Below, piece after piece: positions 1 through 7,312 of a DNA stretch of 64,000 bases. Position 1 is the stretch's first letter. The number at the start of each line of letters is the position of its first letter. A program made the position numbers and the translations under genes. The DNA is taken from NCBI RefSeq assembly GCF_013410655.1, contig NZ_JACCFP010000001.1:2193501-2257500 (forward strand). The letters are read 5' to 3'. A model generated the notes under the pieces. It saw only the letters and a program-made list of their open reading frames with translations. It was not told the origin of the DNA and ran no database searches. This stretch comes from Nocardioides thalensis. Lineage in GTDB: Bacteria; Actinomycetota; Actinomycetes; Propionibacteriales; Nocardioidaceae.

Positions 1-2
1 GC

Positions 3-479
3 GACCTGAAGCCGGGCGCGCGCGGCGACCTGGTGCGGTTGGCGCAGTGCCTGGTGCTGCCCGGTGACCCGCACCCCCTGAAGACCACGGGCCTGCTCGA
101 CCAGCGGACCGTGCGCGCCGTACGGGCGTTCCAGCACCGCCGCGGCCTCCCGGCGACCGGGTTCGTCGACCGCCGCACCTGGACCTCGCTGCTGGCGCGC
201 GGCCACGAGCCGGTCCTGAAGAAAGGTGCCAGGGGAGACACCGTACGGCGACTCCAGCGCAGCCTGCGGGTGGCCGTCGGCGACCCGCGGATCTCCGTCG
301 ACGGCGAGTTCGGCCCCGCCACCGCGCGCGCCGTCCGTCACTACCGCAAGCGTCTGGGCCTCGAGCCCAAGGACGTCGTCACGCCGCGCGTGTGGCAGGC
401 GCTGGCACGCGGGAAGGTCACCAGCGTCCACCGATCCGGACCTAAGGTGAAGGCGTGGCGAGACCGACGCGGTGGGTGA
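3..479 (+). CDS. Peptidoglycan-binding (PG_binding_1) protein, 5' end outside window
   Basis: Open from the first bases of the window, so the N-terminus lies upstream; about 158 residues are visible. Two PG_binding_1 repeats are seen, roughly residues 1-55 and 65-130, each with the pattern D-x-x-T-x-x-A-V-R-x-F/Y-Q/R and a closing T-W-x-x-L or V-W-Q-A-L. Such repeats bind the cell-wall glycan-peptide and usually sit beside a hydrolase or transpeptidase domain, which here would be in the missing part. The tail is short and basic. The stop TGA overlaps the next gene by 25 nt. Enzymatic role unknown from this fragment. Confidence 0.85.
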   Translation, partial: DLKPGARGDLVRLAQCLVLPGDPHPLKTTGLLDQRTVRAVRAFQHRRGLPATGFVDRRTWTSLLARGHEPVLKKGARGDTVRRLQRSLRVAVGDPRISVDGEFGPATARAVRHYRKRLGLEPKDVVTPRVWQALARGKVTSVHRSGPKVKAWRDRRGG

Positions 480-1054
480 CCGACACCAAGCCCGGACACT
501 CGGAGTGGTACGTAGAGCGCTTCCGGCGGATGGCCGCCGAGGGCCAGGACCTCGGCGGTGAGGCGCGGCTGGTCGACGCGATGCTCCCGCCGGCGTCGCG
601 CGTCCTCGACGCGGGCTGCGGCCCCGGCCGGCTCGGCGCCGTCCTCCACGAGCGCGGCCACACGGTCGTCGGCGTCGACGCCGACCCCCTGCTGATCGCG
701 GCGGCCGAGGAGGACCACCCCGGACCGCGCTGGCTGGTCGCCGACCTGGCCGAGCTGGACCTGGCCTCGATGGGCGAGCCGGAGCCGTTCGCCGGCGCCG
801 TGCTGGCAGGCAACGTCATGGTGTTCCTGGCCGCCGGCACCGAGGCCGAGGTCCTGCGCAGGGTCGCCGCGCACGTCGTCGACGACGGGTTCGTGACGTG
901 CGGGTTCCACACCAACCGCGAGCTGACGCTCGACGCGTTCGACCAGGCCGTCGCGGACGCCGGACTGCGCCAGGAGCACCGGTTCGCCACCTGGGACCTG
1001 CGGGCCTGGCACGACGACGCCGACTTCGCGGTGAGCGTGCTGCGGAAGCAGTGA
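455..1054 (+). CDS. Class I SAM-dependent methyltransferase
   Basis: 199 residues. The SAM-binding motif I is clear at residues 48-58 (V-L-D-A-G-C-G-P-G-R-L), followed by the acidic end of strand beta2 (V-V-G-V-D-A-D) and a motif with D-L-A-E-L-D-L near residue 105, a small class I methyltransferase fold. The GTG start at 455 has a GGTGAAGG-like ribosome site just upstream and lies inside the end of the preceding gene, so the two are probably translationally coupled. Substrate unknown; nothing in the neighbours identifies it. Confidence 0.85.
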   Translation: MARPTRWVTDTKPGHSEWYVERFRRMAAEGQDLGGEARLVDAMLPPASRVLDAGCGPGRLGAVLHERGHTVVGVDADPLLIAAAEEDHPGPRWLVADLAELDLASMGEPEPFAGAVLAGNVMVFLAAGTEAEVLRRVAAHVVDDGFVTCGFHTNRELTLDAFDQAVADAGLRQEHRFATWDLRAWHDDADFAVSVLRKQ

Positions 1055-1064
1055 CCAGGCTCGA

Positions 1065-2576
1065 TCAGCGCCTCGAGGCGAGGTCGTAGGCGGCCGAGCC
1101 GATGAGCTCCATGCTCACGGTGAGGCGGTCGATGCTGATGTTCTTGGCGATCGTGTCCTCCGGGCTGTGGTACGGCGGCTCAAGGAGTGCTGGGGTGGAC
1201 TCGCCCCGCCAGGAGAAGTTCGCGGCGGCGATGCCCGCCTCCTGGAACGACTGGTGGTCGCTCGCTCCGCGCTGGGTGACGGGGGAGATCTGCGGGGCGT
1301 AGCCGAGGCGCGTGGCGGCCGCCGCGACCGCGTCCGTCGCCGGGTTCGCCTCACCGGAGAACGACAGCAGCCAGTACCGGGTCGCCGGCTCCCAGCTGGT
1401 GCCGACCATGTCGTTCTGGAACACCCCGCGGATCCGGTCGCGCTCGGGCGGGGCGAGCTGGGCGACGTGGTGACGCGAGCCGATCAGTCCCTGCTCCTCG
1501 GAGCCCCACAACGCGAACCGGACGGTGGCAGGGATCTGCCCCAGGCTCCTGAACACGCGCGCGAGCTCCAGGGTGAGCACGGTCCCGGAGCCGTCGTCGT
1601 TGGCGCCCGGGGCGCCGATGACCGAGTCGTAGTGGCCCGAGATGTAGACCAGCGGAGCGGGCGTCCGGCTGCTGCCGGGCCGTTCGGCGATCACGTTGTG
1701 GCTGGTCAGGCCGCGGTGGGCGGTCGTGGAGACCTGCAGGCGCAGCCGACGCACCGCGAGGTCCTCCCGCAGGAGACGCTTCTGGACCTGCGCCACCCCG
1801 AGCACCGGAATGGCCGCCACCGGCGTGGGCGGGGGTGCGGACGTGCCGGTCGTCGGCACGAGGCGCAGGGACGCGGCCGACGCGCGGCGCGGGTAGGCGA
1901 GGTCGGCCGGCAGCAGGATGACCGCTGCGGCGCCACGGGCCTGCGCGTCGGCCACGAACGCCGCGCGCTGGTTGACCCGGGCGACCGGGTCGGTGGTGTT
2001 CACCGCGTCGTCGGCGAGCACGATCGCGCCGGCGACCACCGCCGGGTCCGCGGGCCAGGCGGGCGAGTCCGCGGGCCCCACGTCGATCGCCTGCCCGGAT
2101 GCGCTGACGCCGTGCGCAGCGTCCGGAGAGGCGCCCGCCTGCCAGCAGATGTCGCCAGGCAGCTGACCGTCGGGATCGTCGATCTGCGCCAGGAACTTGT
2201 CGGCGACGGTGAAGGGCTCCAGGCGGACGGCGAGCCGCTGCGACTCGAGCTGCCCGGCGATGTACTGAGCGGCGTCGTACTCCGAACGGGTGCCGCCGAT
2301 GCGCGGGCCGATCCCTTCCGACAGCACCTCCAGGTCCCGGAGCGCCCGGCCCGGGCGGATGGCCTCGACGATGCGCTTGTCGTCGACCCGCAGCGCCGGG
2401 CCGCGGAGCGAGCCGGGCCGGTGGGCGTCGACCGCCCAGGCCGGTCGTCCGGCGGCGACGACGGCGACGCTGCCCGCCAGGCCGGCGATGACCGAGCGGC
2501 GGCTCAGGACTGCGGCACGGGTGCGGCCGGCGTCAGAGGTGGCAGGGGTGACTGAAAGGTGTTCCCGAGATGTCAT
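1065..2576 (-). CDS. Tat-exported M28-family metallopeptidase
   Basis: 503 residues. Residues 25-48 are a twin-arginine signal (S-R-R-S-V-I-A-G-L-A-G then a hydrophobic stretch and A-W-A), so the enzyme is exported folded. A PA-like insert follows (about 160-270). The C-terminal M28 peptidase domain carries all expected zinc ligands and catalytic residues: G-H-Y-D-S (His, first Asp nearby), A-N-D-D-G-S-G (bridging Asp), W-G-S-E-E-Q-G (catalytic Glu plus ligand), Q-N-D-M-V-G (Asp) and P-Y-H-S-P-E-D (His). Probably an extracellular aminopeptidase. The ATG at 2576 lies 6 nt after a TAGGGT -10 box, suggesting a leaderless mRNA. Confidence 0.93.
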   Translation of the reverse strand: MTSREHLSVTPATSDAGRTRAAVLSRRSVIAGLAGSVAVVAAGRPAWAVDAHRPGSLRGPALRVDDKRIVEAIRPGRALRDLEVLSEGIGPRIGGTRSEYDAAQYIAGQLESQRLAVRLEPFTVADKFLAQIDDPDGQLPGDICWQAGASPDAAHGVSASGQAIDVGPADSPAWPADPAVVAGAIVLADDAVNTTDPVARVNQRAAFVADAQARGAAAVILLPADLAYPRRASAASLRLVPTTGTSAPPPTPVAAIPVLGVAQVQKRLLREDLAVRRLRLQVSTTAHRGLTSHNVIAERPGSSRTPAPLVYISGHYDSVIGAPGANDDGSGTVLTLELARVFRSLGQIPATVRFALWGSEEQGLIGSRHHVAQLAPPERDRIRGVFQNDMVGTSWEPATRYWLLSFSGEANPATDAVAAAATRLGYAPQISPVTQRGASDHQSFQEAGIAAANFSWRGESTPALLEPPYHSPEDTIAKNISIDRLTVSMELIGSAAYDLASRR

Positions 2577-2582
2577 GTCGGG

Positions 2583-2611
2583 ACCCTAGGACCGGCGCGC
2601 GCATCCGGCAA
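2583..2611 (-). promoter_or_regulatory. Promoter of the M28 peptidase gene (leaderless type)
   Basis: Read on the minus strand: -35 TTGCCG (2606-2611), 17-nt spacer, -10 TAGGGT (2583-2588), then 6 nt to the ATG. This spacing places the transcription start at or next to the start codon. Confidence 0.6.
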
Positions 2612-2621
2612 TGGTCTCTTC

Positions 2622-2653
2622 TCGGATAGTTCCGATAAGTGACATTATGTCAC
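2622..2653. promoter_or_regulatory. Two adjacent palindromes upstream of the M28 peptidase promoter
   Basis: TCGGA-TAGT-TCCGA (2622-2635) and the perfect 15-mer GTGACAT-T-ATGTCAC (2639-2653) lie side by side, 11 nt and more upstream of the -35 box and just after the stop of the LOG gene. Position fits an activator or repressor site; the second could also be a weak transcript-end hairpin. The regulator is unknown. Confidence 0.45.
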
Positions 2654-2654
2654 C

Positions 2655-3218
2655 TTACGTGGACCGGACCCGCTCTCCCAGTGCGCCCAGGGCCTCCTCC
2701 AGGCTCTCCGCGACGACCAGGTCGTCCAGCGTGGCGCCGTGCACGAACCCGGCGTCCACGAGCTGCCGTAGCGACGCGAGCAGCGGGTCCCAGAACTTCT
2801 TGGCGTTGAGGAAGCCCACCGGGTCGTCGTTGACGCCGATCTGGCGCCAGCTCCAGACCTCGACGATCTCCTCCAGCGTGCCCAGCCCGCCGGGAAGGCA
2901 CAGGAACGCGTCGGCCAGCTCGGCCATCAGCGCCTTGCGCTCGTGCATCGTCTCCACGACGTGGACCTCGTTGAGGTCGTCGCGTCCCCACTCGCGCTCG
3001 ACCATGAACCGTGGGATCACGCCGACGACCTCGCCGCCGGCGTCGAGCGCGCCCTGGGAGACGGCGCCCATCAGCCCGCGGCCGCCCGCTCCGTAGACGA
3101 GGCCGATCCCCTGGTCACCGAGCATCCGGCCGACATTGTATGCAATCTCGACGAGGTCCGGATCGGTTCCGTCCGAGGACCCGCAGAAGACGGCCAGGCG
3201 CGCGATCGGCGAGGACAT
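2655..3218 (-). CDS. LOG family protein (TIGR00730 / YvdD type)
   Basis: 187 residues. Members of this Rossmann-fold family include cytokinin riboside 5'-monophosphate phosphoribohydrolases and other nucleotide hydrolases. The signature P-G-G-L-G-T-L-E-E is present at about residues 108-116, and the nucleotide-binding start V-F-C-G-S-S with Y-G-A-G-G-R-G-L-M-G also matches. The ATG at 3218 is preferred over in-frame upstream codons because a TAGGGT box ends 7 nt before it and the family N-terminus begins here. Physiological substrate unknown. Confidence 0.9.
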   Translation of the reverse strand: MSSPIARLAVFCGSSDGTDPDLVEIAYNVGRMLGDQGIGLVYGAGGRGLMGAVSQGALDAGGEVVGVIPRFMVEREWGRDDLNEVHVVETMHERKALMAELADAFLCLPGGLGTLEEIVEVWSWRQIGVNDDPVGFLNAKKFWDPLLASLRQLVDAGFVHGATLDDLVVAESLEEALGALGERVRST

Positions 3219-3225
3219 GCGCGGC

Positions 3226-3231
3226 ACCCTA
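3226..3231 (-). promoter_or_regulatory. Leaderless-type -10 box of the LOG gene
   Basis: TAGGGT on the minus strand, 7 nt before the ATG at 3218; no ribosome-binding site lies between. No convincing -35 hexamer at 16-18 nt. Confidence 0.45.
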
Positions 3232-3293
3232 GCTTGAACGAGGCGCGGGCTCCGGCAATGGTGGAAGGGTCCCAAACCCTACGGAAGGCATTC

Positions 3294-3569
3294 ATGCTCC
3301 AGCTCACCGAGAACGCCACGACCATCGTGAAGTCGATCGCAGAGCAGGCAGAAGCAACCGGACTGAGGATCACCGCCGAGGGCCAGCCCGACCAGTCGTT
3401 CGGGCTCGTCGCCGCGACCGGTGCGGAGCCCGACGACCAGGTCGTCGAACAGAACGGCGCCACCGTCTACCTCGACGCCGCGGCAGCGACACAGCTCGAC
3501 GACAAGGTGCTCGACGCCGGCGTCGACGAGTCGGGCAACGCCCAGTTCGCGCTGGCCATGCAGGCCTGA
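3294..3569 (+). CDS. HesB/IscA-like protein without cysteines
   Basis: 91 residues. The start of the protein (M-L-x-L-T-E-N-A) and the ending pattern V-Y-L-D-A-A-A-A-x-x-L-D-D-K-V-L-D look like the A-type iron-sulfur carrier fold, as does the length. However, there is no cysteine at all, whereas true IscA/SufA proteins use three conserved cysteines to bind Fe or the cluster. It is therefore probably a fold relative with another role. The ATG follows an ACGGAAGG ribosome site. A strong terminator hairpin follows the stop, so it is likely monocistronic. Confidence 0.75.
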   Translation: MLQLTENATTIVKSIAEQAEATGLRITAEGQPDQSFGLVAATGAEPDDQVVEQNGATVYLDAAAATQLDDKVLDAGVDESGNAQFALAMQA

Positions 3570-3585
3570 CCTGCGCCACACGGCC

Positions 3586-3619
3586 GAGGGGCCGGTCGAC
3601 GGAAGTCGACCGGCCCCTC
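3586..3619 (+). terminator. Strong hairpin after the HesB-like gene
   Basis: Two perfectly complementary 15-nt arms, 3586-3600 (GAGGGGCCGGTCGAC) and 3605-3619, enclose a GGAA tetraloop 17 nt after the stop codon. There is no T-run, as is usual for high-GC actinobacterial terminators. Confidence 0.75.
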
Positions 3620-3692
3620 GCGCGTCTCTCCCCCGCCGGTGCCTGCGCTCGCCGTACGGCGGGCCGCGATCCTCGCGTCATCACCCGCCCTC

Positions 3693-3698
3693 TACGAT
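3693..3698 (+). promoter_or_regulatory. Leaderless-type -10 box of the cyclophilin gene
   Basis: TACGAT lies 7 nt before the ATG at 3706 and there is no purine-rich ribosome site, so transcription probably begins at the start codon. The -35 is not convincing. Confidence 0.5.
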
Positions 3699-3705
3699 CG
3701 GCCGC

Positions 3706-4446
3706 ATGCTCAAGCGCGCACTCGTGGGGATCCCGGCCGCCGTACTCATGCTCTCGCTCGCCGCCTGCGGCGAGGAGGACGGTGACGGCGAGGCGACCGA
3801 CCAGACGTCGGAGTCCTCGGAGTCGTCGGAGACCAGCAGCGAGCCGACCGAGACCACCTCCTCGGAGACGTCGGAGGAGTCGGCCTCGGGTGCGTGTGAG
3901 TACGCCCCCGACGGGCAGCCCGCCGAGGTCGACGCTCCCCCGGCCGACCCGGCGGTGTCCGGTGACGTCGAGGTCACCTTCGACACCTCGATCGGGGAAT
4001 TCCACGCCACGCTCGACGGCAAGACCAAGCCGTGCACGGTCGGCTCGTTCGTGTCCCTCGCCGAGCAGGGCTTCTACGACGGCACCAGCTGCCACCGGAT
4101 GACGACGACGCCGAACTTCGAGGTGCTGCAGTGCGGTGACCCCACGGGCACCGGCTCCGGCGGGCCGGGCTACACCATCCCCGACGAGCTCACCGGCGAC
4201 GAGAGCTACCCCGCCGGCACGCTCGCCATGGCCAACACCGGGATGCCCGACTCGGGCGGCTCGCAGTTCTTCATCGTCTACGGCGACACCGCGCTGCCGC
4301 CGGACTACGCGGTCTTCGGCACCGTCGACCAGGGCACCATCGACCTGATCGCCGACGCGGCGAAGGCCGGCGTGACGCCGCAGATGGGCCCGGAGGACGG
4401 CGCCCCCAAGACGCCGATCGACTTCGAGACCGTCACCGTCGACTGA
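3706..4446 (+). CDS. Lipoprotein peptidyl-prolyl isomerase, cyclophilin type
   Basis: 246 residues. A lipoprotein signal ends in the lipobox L-A-A-C (Cys about residue 20), followed by a 40-residue Ser/Thr/Glu linker that probably spans part of the cell wall. The C-terminal cyclophilin domain (about 85-245) shows F-x-x-L-A-E-Q-G-F-Y-D-G-T-x-x-H-R, then M-A-N-T-G-x-x-x-x-G-S-Q-F-F-I and Y-A-V-F-G-T-V. The catalytic Arg is retained, but after it M-T-T-T replaces the usual V-I-P-G-F. Role: folding of secreted proteins at the membrane face. Confidence 0.92.
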   Translation: MLKRALVGIPAAVLMLSLAACGEEDGDGEATDQTSESSESSETSSEPTETTSSETSEESASGACEYAPDGQPAEVDAPPADPAVSGDVEVTFDTSIGEFHATLDGKTKPCTVGSFVSLAEQGFYDGTSCHRMTTTPNFEVLQCGDPTGTGSGGPGYTIPDELTGDESYPAGTLAMANTGMPDSGGSQFFIVYGDTALPPDYAVFGTVDQGTIDLIADAAKAGVTPQMGPEDGAPKTPIDFETVTVD

Positions 4447-4459
4447 GCCGACGGGCGGG

Positions 4460-5353
4460 TCACAGCGGGAAGCCGACGCCGCTCAGCTCCTCCGAGACCT
4501 CCCACAACCGGCGCGCCAGGTCGGCGTCCTCGGCCTGGCGCGAGCGTCCGACCTCAGCCGGCCACCCGTGCATCCGGAACCGCCCGTGCGGTCCGATGTA
4601 GGTGTTGCCGGGGACGTCCATGGTCGCGGCGTAGACCGTGTTGAGCGCGCCGCGCCAGCCGGGCATGCTCACCAGCTCCTGCCCCCACTGGATCACCGGC
4701 GCCGCCCACCGGGGCGCGCTGGTCGCGGCGATGTGGCTCGCGGTCGCGCCGGGATGCGTGCCGACCGCGCGCACCGGCGACCCGGCCTCCTCCAACCGGC
4801 GGTGCAGCTCGGCGAGGAACAGCAGGTTGGCCAGCTTGGACGCCCCGTAGGCGGGGAACGCGCCGTACTTCCGGCGCTCCCAGGCGAGGTCGTCGAGATC
4901 GAGGACCGCGCCGTGGTGGTTGCGCGAGCTGGTCACCACCACCCGGTCGCGCAGGTGCGGCAGCAGCAGGTTGGTGAGCGCGAAGTGCCCGAGGTGGTTG
5001 GTCGCGAAGTGCAGCTCGACACCGTCCGCGCTCAGCCCGAACGGGACACCGAGGATCCCGGCGTTGTTGACGAGGACGTCGACCGGCTCGCCGGCGGCGA
5101 CCAGCTCCCCCGCGAACTCCCGCACGGATGCGAGCGACGACACGTCCAGCCGTCGTACGGCGATCCGCCCGTTGTCGTGGCCGGGCATGCGCCGGGCGGC
5201 CTCCGCGCCCCGGTCCAGGCTGCGACACGCCAGCGTGATCCGCGCACCGCGCGAGGCGAGGATCCGCGCGGCCTCGAACCCCACGCCGCTGTTGGCGCCG
5301 GTGATGACGAAGTGCCGCCCCGGCTGGGGCGGCACTTCGGTCCACGGTCGCAC
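4460..5353 (-). CDS. Short-chain dehydrogenase/reductase
   Basis: 297 residues. The classical SDR elements are visible: cofactor motif T-G-A-N-S-G-V-G near the N-terminus, D-V-S between strands 3 and 4, N-N-A-G-I, and the catalytic Y-G-A-S-K (Tyr/Lys). The sequence resembles the retinol dehydrogenase/protochlorophyllide-reductase-like branch common in actinobacteria, where substrates are mostly unknown. Start is uncertain: GTG at 5353 is chosen; an in-frame TTG at 5371 would add six residues. It converges with the cyclophilin gene, with 13 nt between the stops. Confidence 0.88.
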   Translation of the reverse strand: MRPWTEVPPQPGRHFVITGANSGVGFEAARILASRGARITLACRSLDRGAEAARRMPGHDNGRIAVRRLDVSSLASVREFAGELVAAGEPVDVLVNNAGILGVPFGLSADGVELHFATNHLGHFALTNLLLPHLRDRVVVTSSRNHHGAVLDLDDLAWERRKYGAFPAYGASKLANLLFLAELHRRLEEAGSPVRAVGTHPGATASHIAATSAPRWAAPVIQWGQELVSMPGWRGALNTVYAATMDVPGNTYIGPHGRFRMHGWPAEVGRSRQAEDADLARRLWEVSEELSGVGFPL

Positions 5354-5391
5354 GCGCTCAGCGTGCCACAACGGACGTACTGCGTGACGGG

Positions 5392-7155
5392 CTACTTCAC
5401 GATGATGTCCAGGTACTTGCTGCGCTCGACGACGAGGTCGACCTCGGCGCTCTCGAACGAGGCGTTGATCCGGTTGCCGTCACCCCGGAGGCGGACGCTG
5501 CCGACCACCGAGTTGTTGGCGGAGTCGCTGGCGAGGATCCGCTTCATCTGCGCGACCGTGTCGGCCTCGTAGACGTCGAGCCAGTCCCACGCGCCGCCGG
5601 CCACCTCGAGCGAGCCGCGGGTGCCCGCGGCCTTCTTCGGGACCGCCCAGCTGAGCGGCACGGTGACCTGGTCGCCGCCGTTCACGAGCGTCGCCCGCAG
5701 GTTGAGCGTGGTGCCCGCCTTGACCTTGACCCGCTCCTCGTTGTCGAGGAGCACCCACTCGCCGCCGACCTTCTGCTCCACCTTGCGGACCCGGTAGACC
5801 GAGTCGTCGTCGGAGGCGACCGCGGTGCTGGTGACCGACGTGATCGCGACGTCGTTCATCTGGGACATGACGTAGAGCGTGTCCGCGAGCGCGTACGACG
5901 CGTCGTAGGCGATGTCGTAGCTGGACTGGAACAGGTCGCTGTAGCTGATCGAGAAGACGTTGCCCTTCTCGTCGGTGCCCTCGATCTCCCAGTCCTGCGA
6001 CTCCGAGCCGGGACCGTAGTAGTCCATGACCGAGTCGTGGTTGCCCACCATGCCGCCGAAGGCCACGCTGGCCAGGGCGTCATCGAGGAAGACGTCGGTC
6101 TCCCCCACCCGGTGGTCGCCCTCGAACGTGATGTCGGAGACGAACGTCGTGGTGGCCGGGACCGGGCCCAGCGGGCCGGCGATGCCGGACAACCGGTCGC
6201 TGTCGATGGTGCCGCCGACCTCGCCGATGTTGGACACCTTGAAGGGCGCGCCGAGCGAGTCCGGCTGGACGTGCACGACGTCGGCCGCCGCGAGACCGTA
6301 CTGCGCCTGGCCGATCGCGGCCATCGGGTGACCGAAGCCGACCAGCTCGCCGTCGCACACGGAGGTGACCGTGCCCACCCCGGCGTACGTGACGTCACCG
6401 ACCGACTGGACCGCCGCAAGGCTGCCGCCGGCGATGAGGGTGTCGACGCTCGCCGCGTCGGCGCCGGCCGCCGTACCGTTCAGGCTCCGGCTCGACTTCA
6501 GCCCCCGCAGGTACGGGCGGTTGTCATGGTCGCGGGCGCCGGTGAGCCGGGCGTTCGAGATGCCGCTGATGGAGAACCGCATCGGCAGCTGCTCGAAGCC
6601 CTGGTCGGCCTGGGCGCGGGTGACCTCGCCCGTCCTGGCGATCTTCGTCGCGGCCTTGTCGCCGACCGGGATCCTGGCGGGTGCGGCGTCGGCGGGGCCG
6701 AGGTAGTCGTCCATGTACTCGAACGGCGTGATGCCGGCGATCGGCGAGGAGCCCCACGACAGGCCGTACGCGACCGCGCCGATGAGGCGGCCGTCCTCGG
6801 CGTACACCGGTGACCCGGACATGCCCTGCCAGATCCCGCCGGCGGCCTCGATCGCCGGGGACGTCAGGTCCATCATGATCATGTCGCGGCCGGCCCCGAT
6901 GCCGTCCTCGAGCACCCCGAGCACCGTGCCGGTGAACGCCGCGGGCGTCGTTCCCTTGCTGACCGTGACCCCATGGACGGCCTGGTCGGGAGCAACCTCG
7001 GCGACCGGGAACGCCTCGGCGCAGTCCTCGGCGGGGGCGGCGTGGGCTGCGCCGCCGGTGATGCCCGGAGCGACCGCTCCGAGGGTGGCGGTGAGCCCTA
7101 CGCAGGCCGCGAGCGCGATGCCCCGCGAGCGCCGTACGTTCGGAGCTGATGGCAT
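5392..7155 (-). CDS. SpoIVB-type (S55) peptidase domain protein, secreted
   Basis: 587 residues with a signal peptide (Arg-rich start, hydrophobic core, A-H-A-A-P cleavage region near residue 40). The S55 signature G-M-S-G-S-P-V, which contains the presumed nucleophile Ser, is near residue 110, followed by G-R-L-I-G-A-V-A-Y. The first half matches the SpoIVB peptidase domain. The second half (about 400-587) is rich in beta-strands and has no recognised domain. No sporulation is implied: such proteins occur in many non-sporulating actinobacteria. The ATG at 7155 has a GGGAGG ribosome site and is preferred over the TTG 12 nt upstream. Confidence 0.85.
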   Translation of the reverse strand: MPSAPNVRRSRGIALAACVGLTATLGAVAPGITGGAAHAAPAEDCAEAFPVAEVAPDQAVHGVTVSKGTTPAAFTGTVLGVLEDGIGAGRDMIMMDLTSPAIEAAGGIWQGMSGSPVYAEDGRLIGAVAYGLSWGSSPIAGITPFEYMDDYLGPADAAPARIPVGDKAATKIARTGEVTRAQADQGFEQLPMRFSISGISNARLTGARDHDNRPYLRGLKSSRSLNGTAAGADAASVDTLIAGGSLAAVQSVGDVTYAGVGTVTSVCDGELVGFGHPMAAIGQAQYGLAAADVVHVQPDSLGAPFKVSNIGEVGGTIDSDRLSGIAGPLGPVPATTTFVSDITFEGDHRVGETDVFLDDALASVAFGGMVGNHDSVMDYYGPGSESQDWEIEGTDEKGNVFSISYSDLFQSSYDIAYDASYALADTLYVMSQMNDVAITSVTSTAVASDDDSVYRVRKVEQKVGGEWVLLDNEERVKVKAGTTLNLRATLVNGGDQVTVPLSWAVPKKAAGTRGSLEVAGGAWDWLDVYEADTVAQMKRILASDSANNSVVGSVRLRGDGNRINASFESAEVDLVVERSKYLDIIVK

Positions 7156-7176
7156 GGTTCCTCCCAAGATCCTCGT

Positions 7177-7196
7177 CAGCGTGACCGTTCACGCTG
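7177..7196. promoter_or_regulatory. Inverted repeat upstream of the S55 peptidase gene
   Basis: CAGCGTGA-CCGT-TCACGCTG: perfect 8-nt arms with a 4-nt centre, 21 nt upstream of the ATG at 7155. It could be an operator or a leader hairpin next to the ribosome site. The remaining divergent spacer up to rmuC (7313) shows nothing else I can name. Confidence 0.45.
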
Positions 7197-7312
7197 TTGT
7201 GCCTTACGACGCACGACGGGGCCGGAGGGTTGCCTTGCATGTGACCCGGTCTAGCCAGCCGGTCCGGCGCGCCCCGGCGTTTGTGTCGGGCACCTTTGTT
7301 TGACTGACGTCC

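Noticed and set aside
1167..2555. Plus-strand reading frame of 462 codons
   Set aside because: Mirror of the M28 peptidase gene, no recognisable protein.
5392..7155. Evidence of sporulation from a SpoIVB-type protein
   Set aside because: S55 domains occur widely in non-sporulating actinobacteria and no other sporulation gene is in the window.
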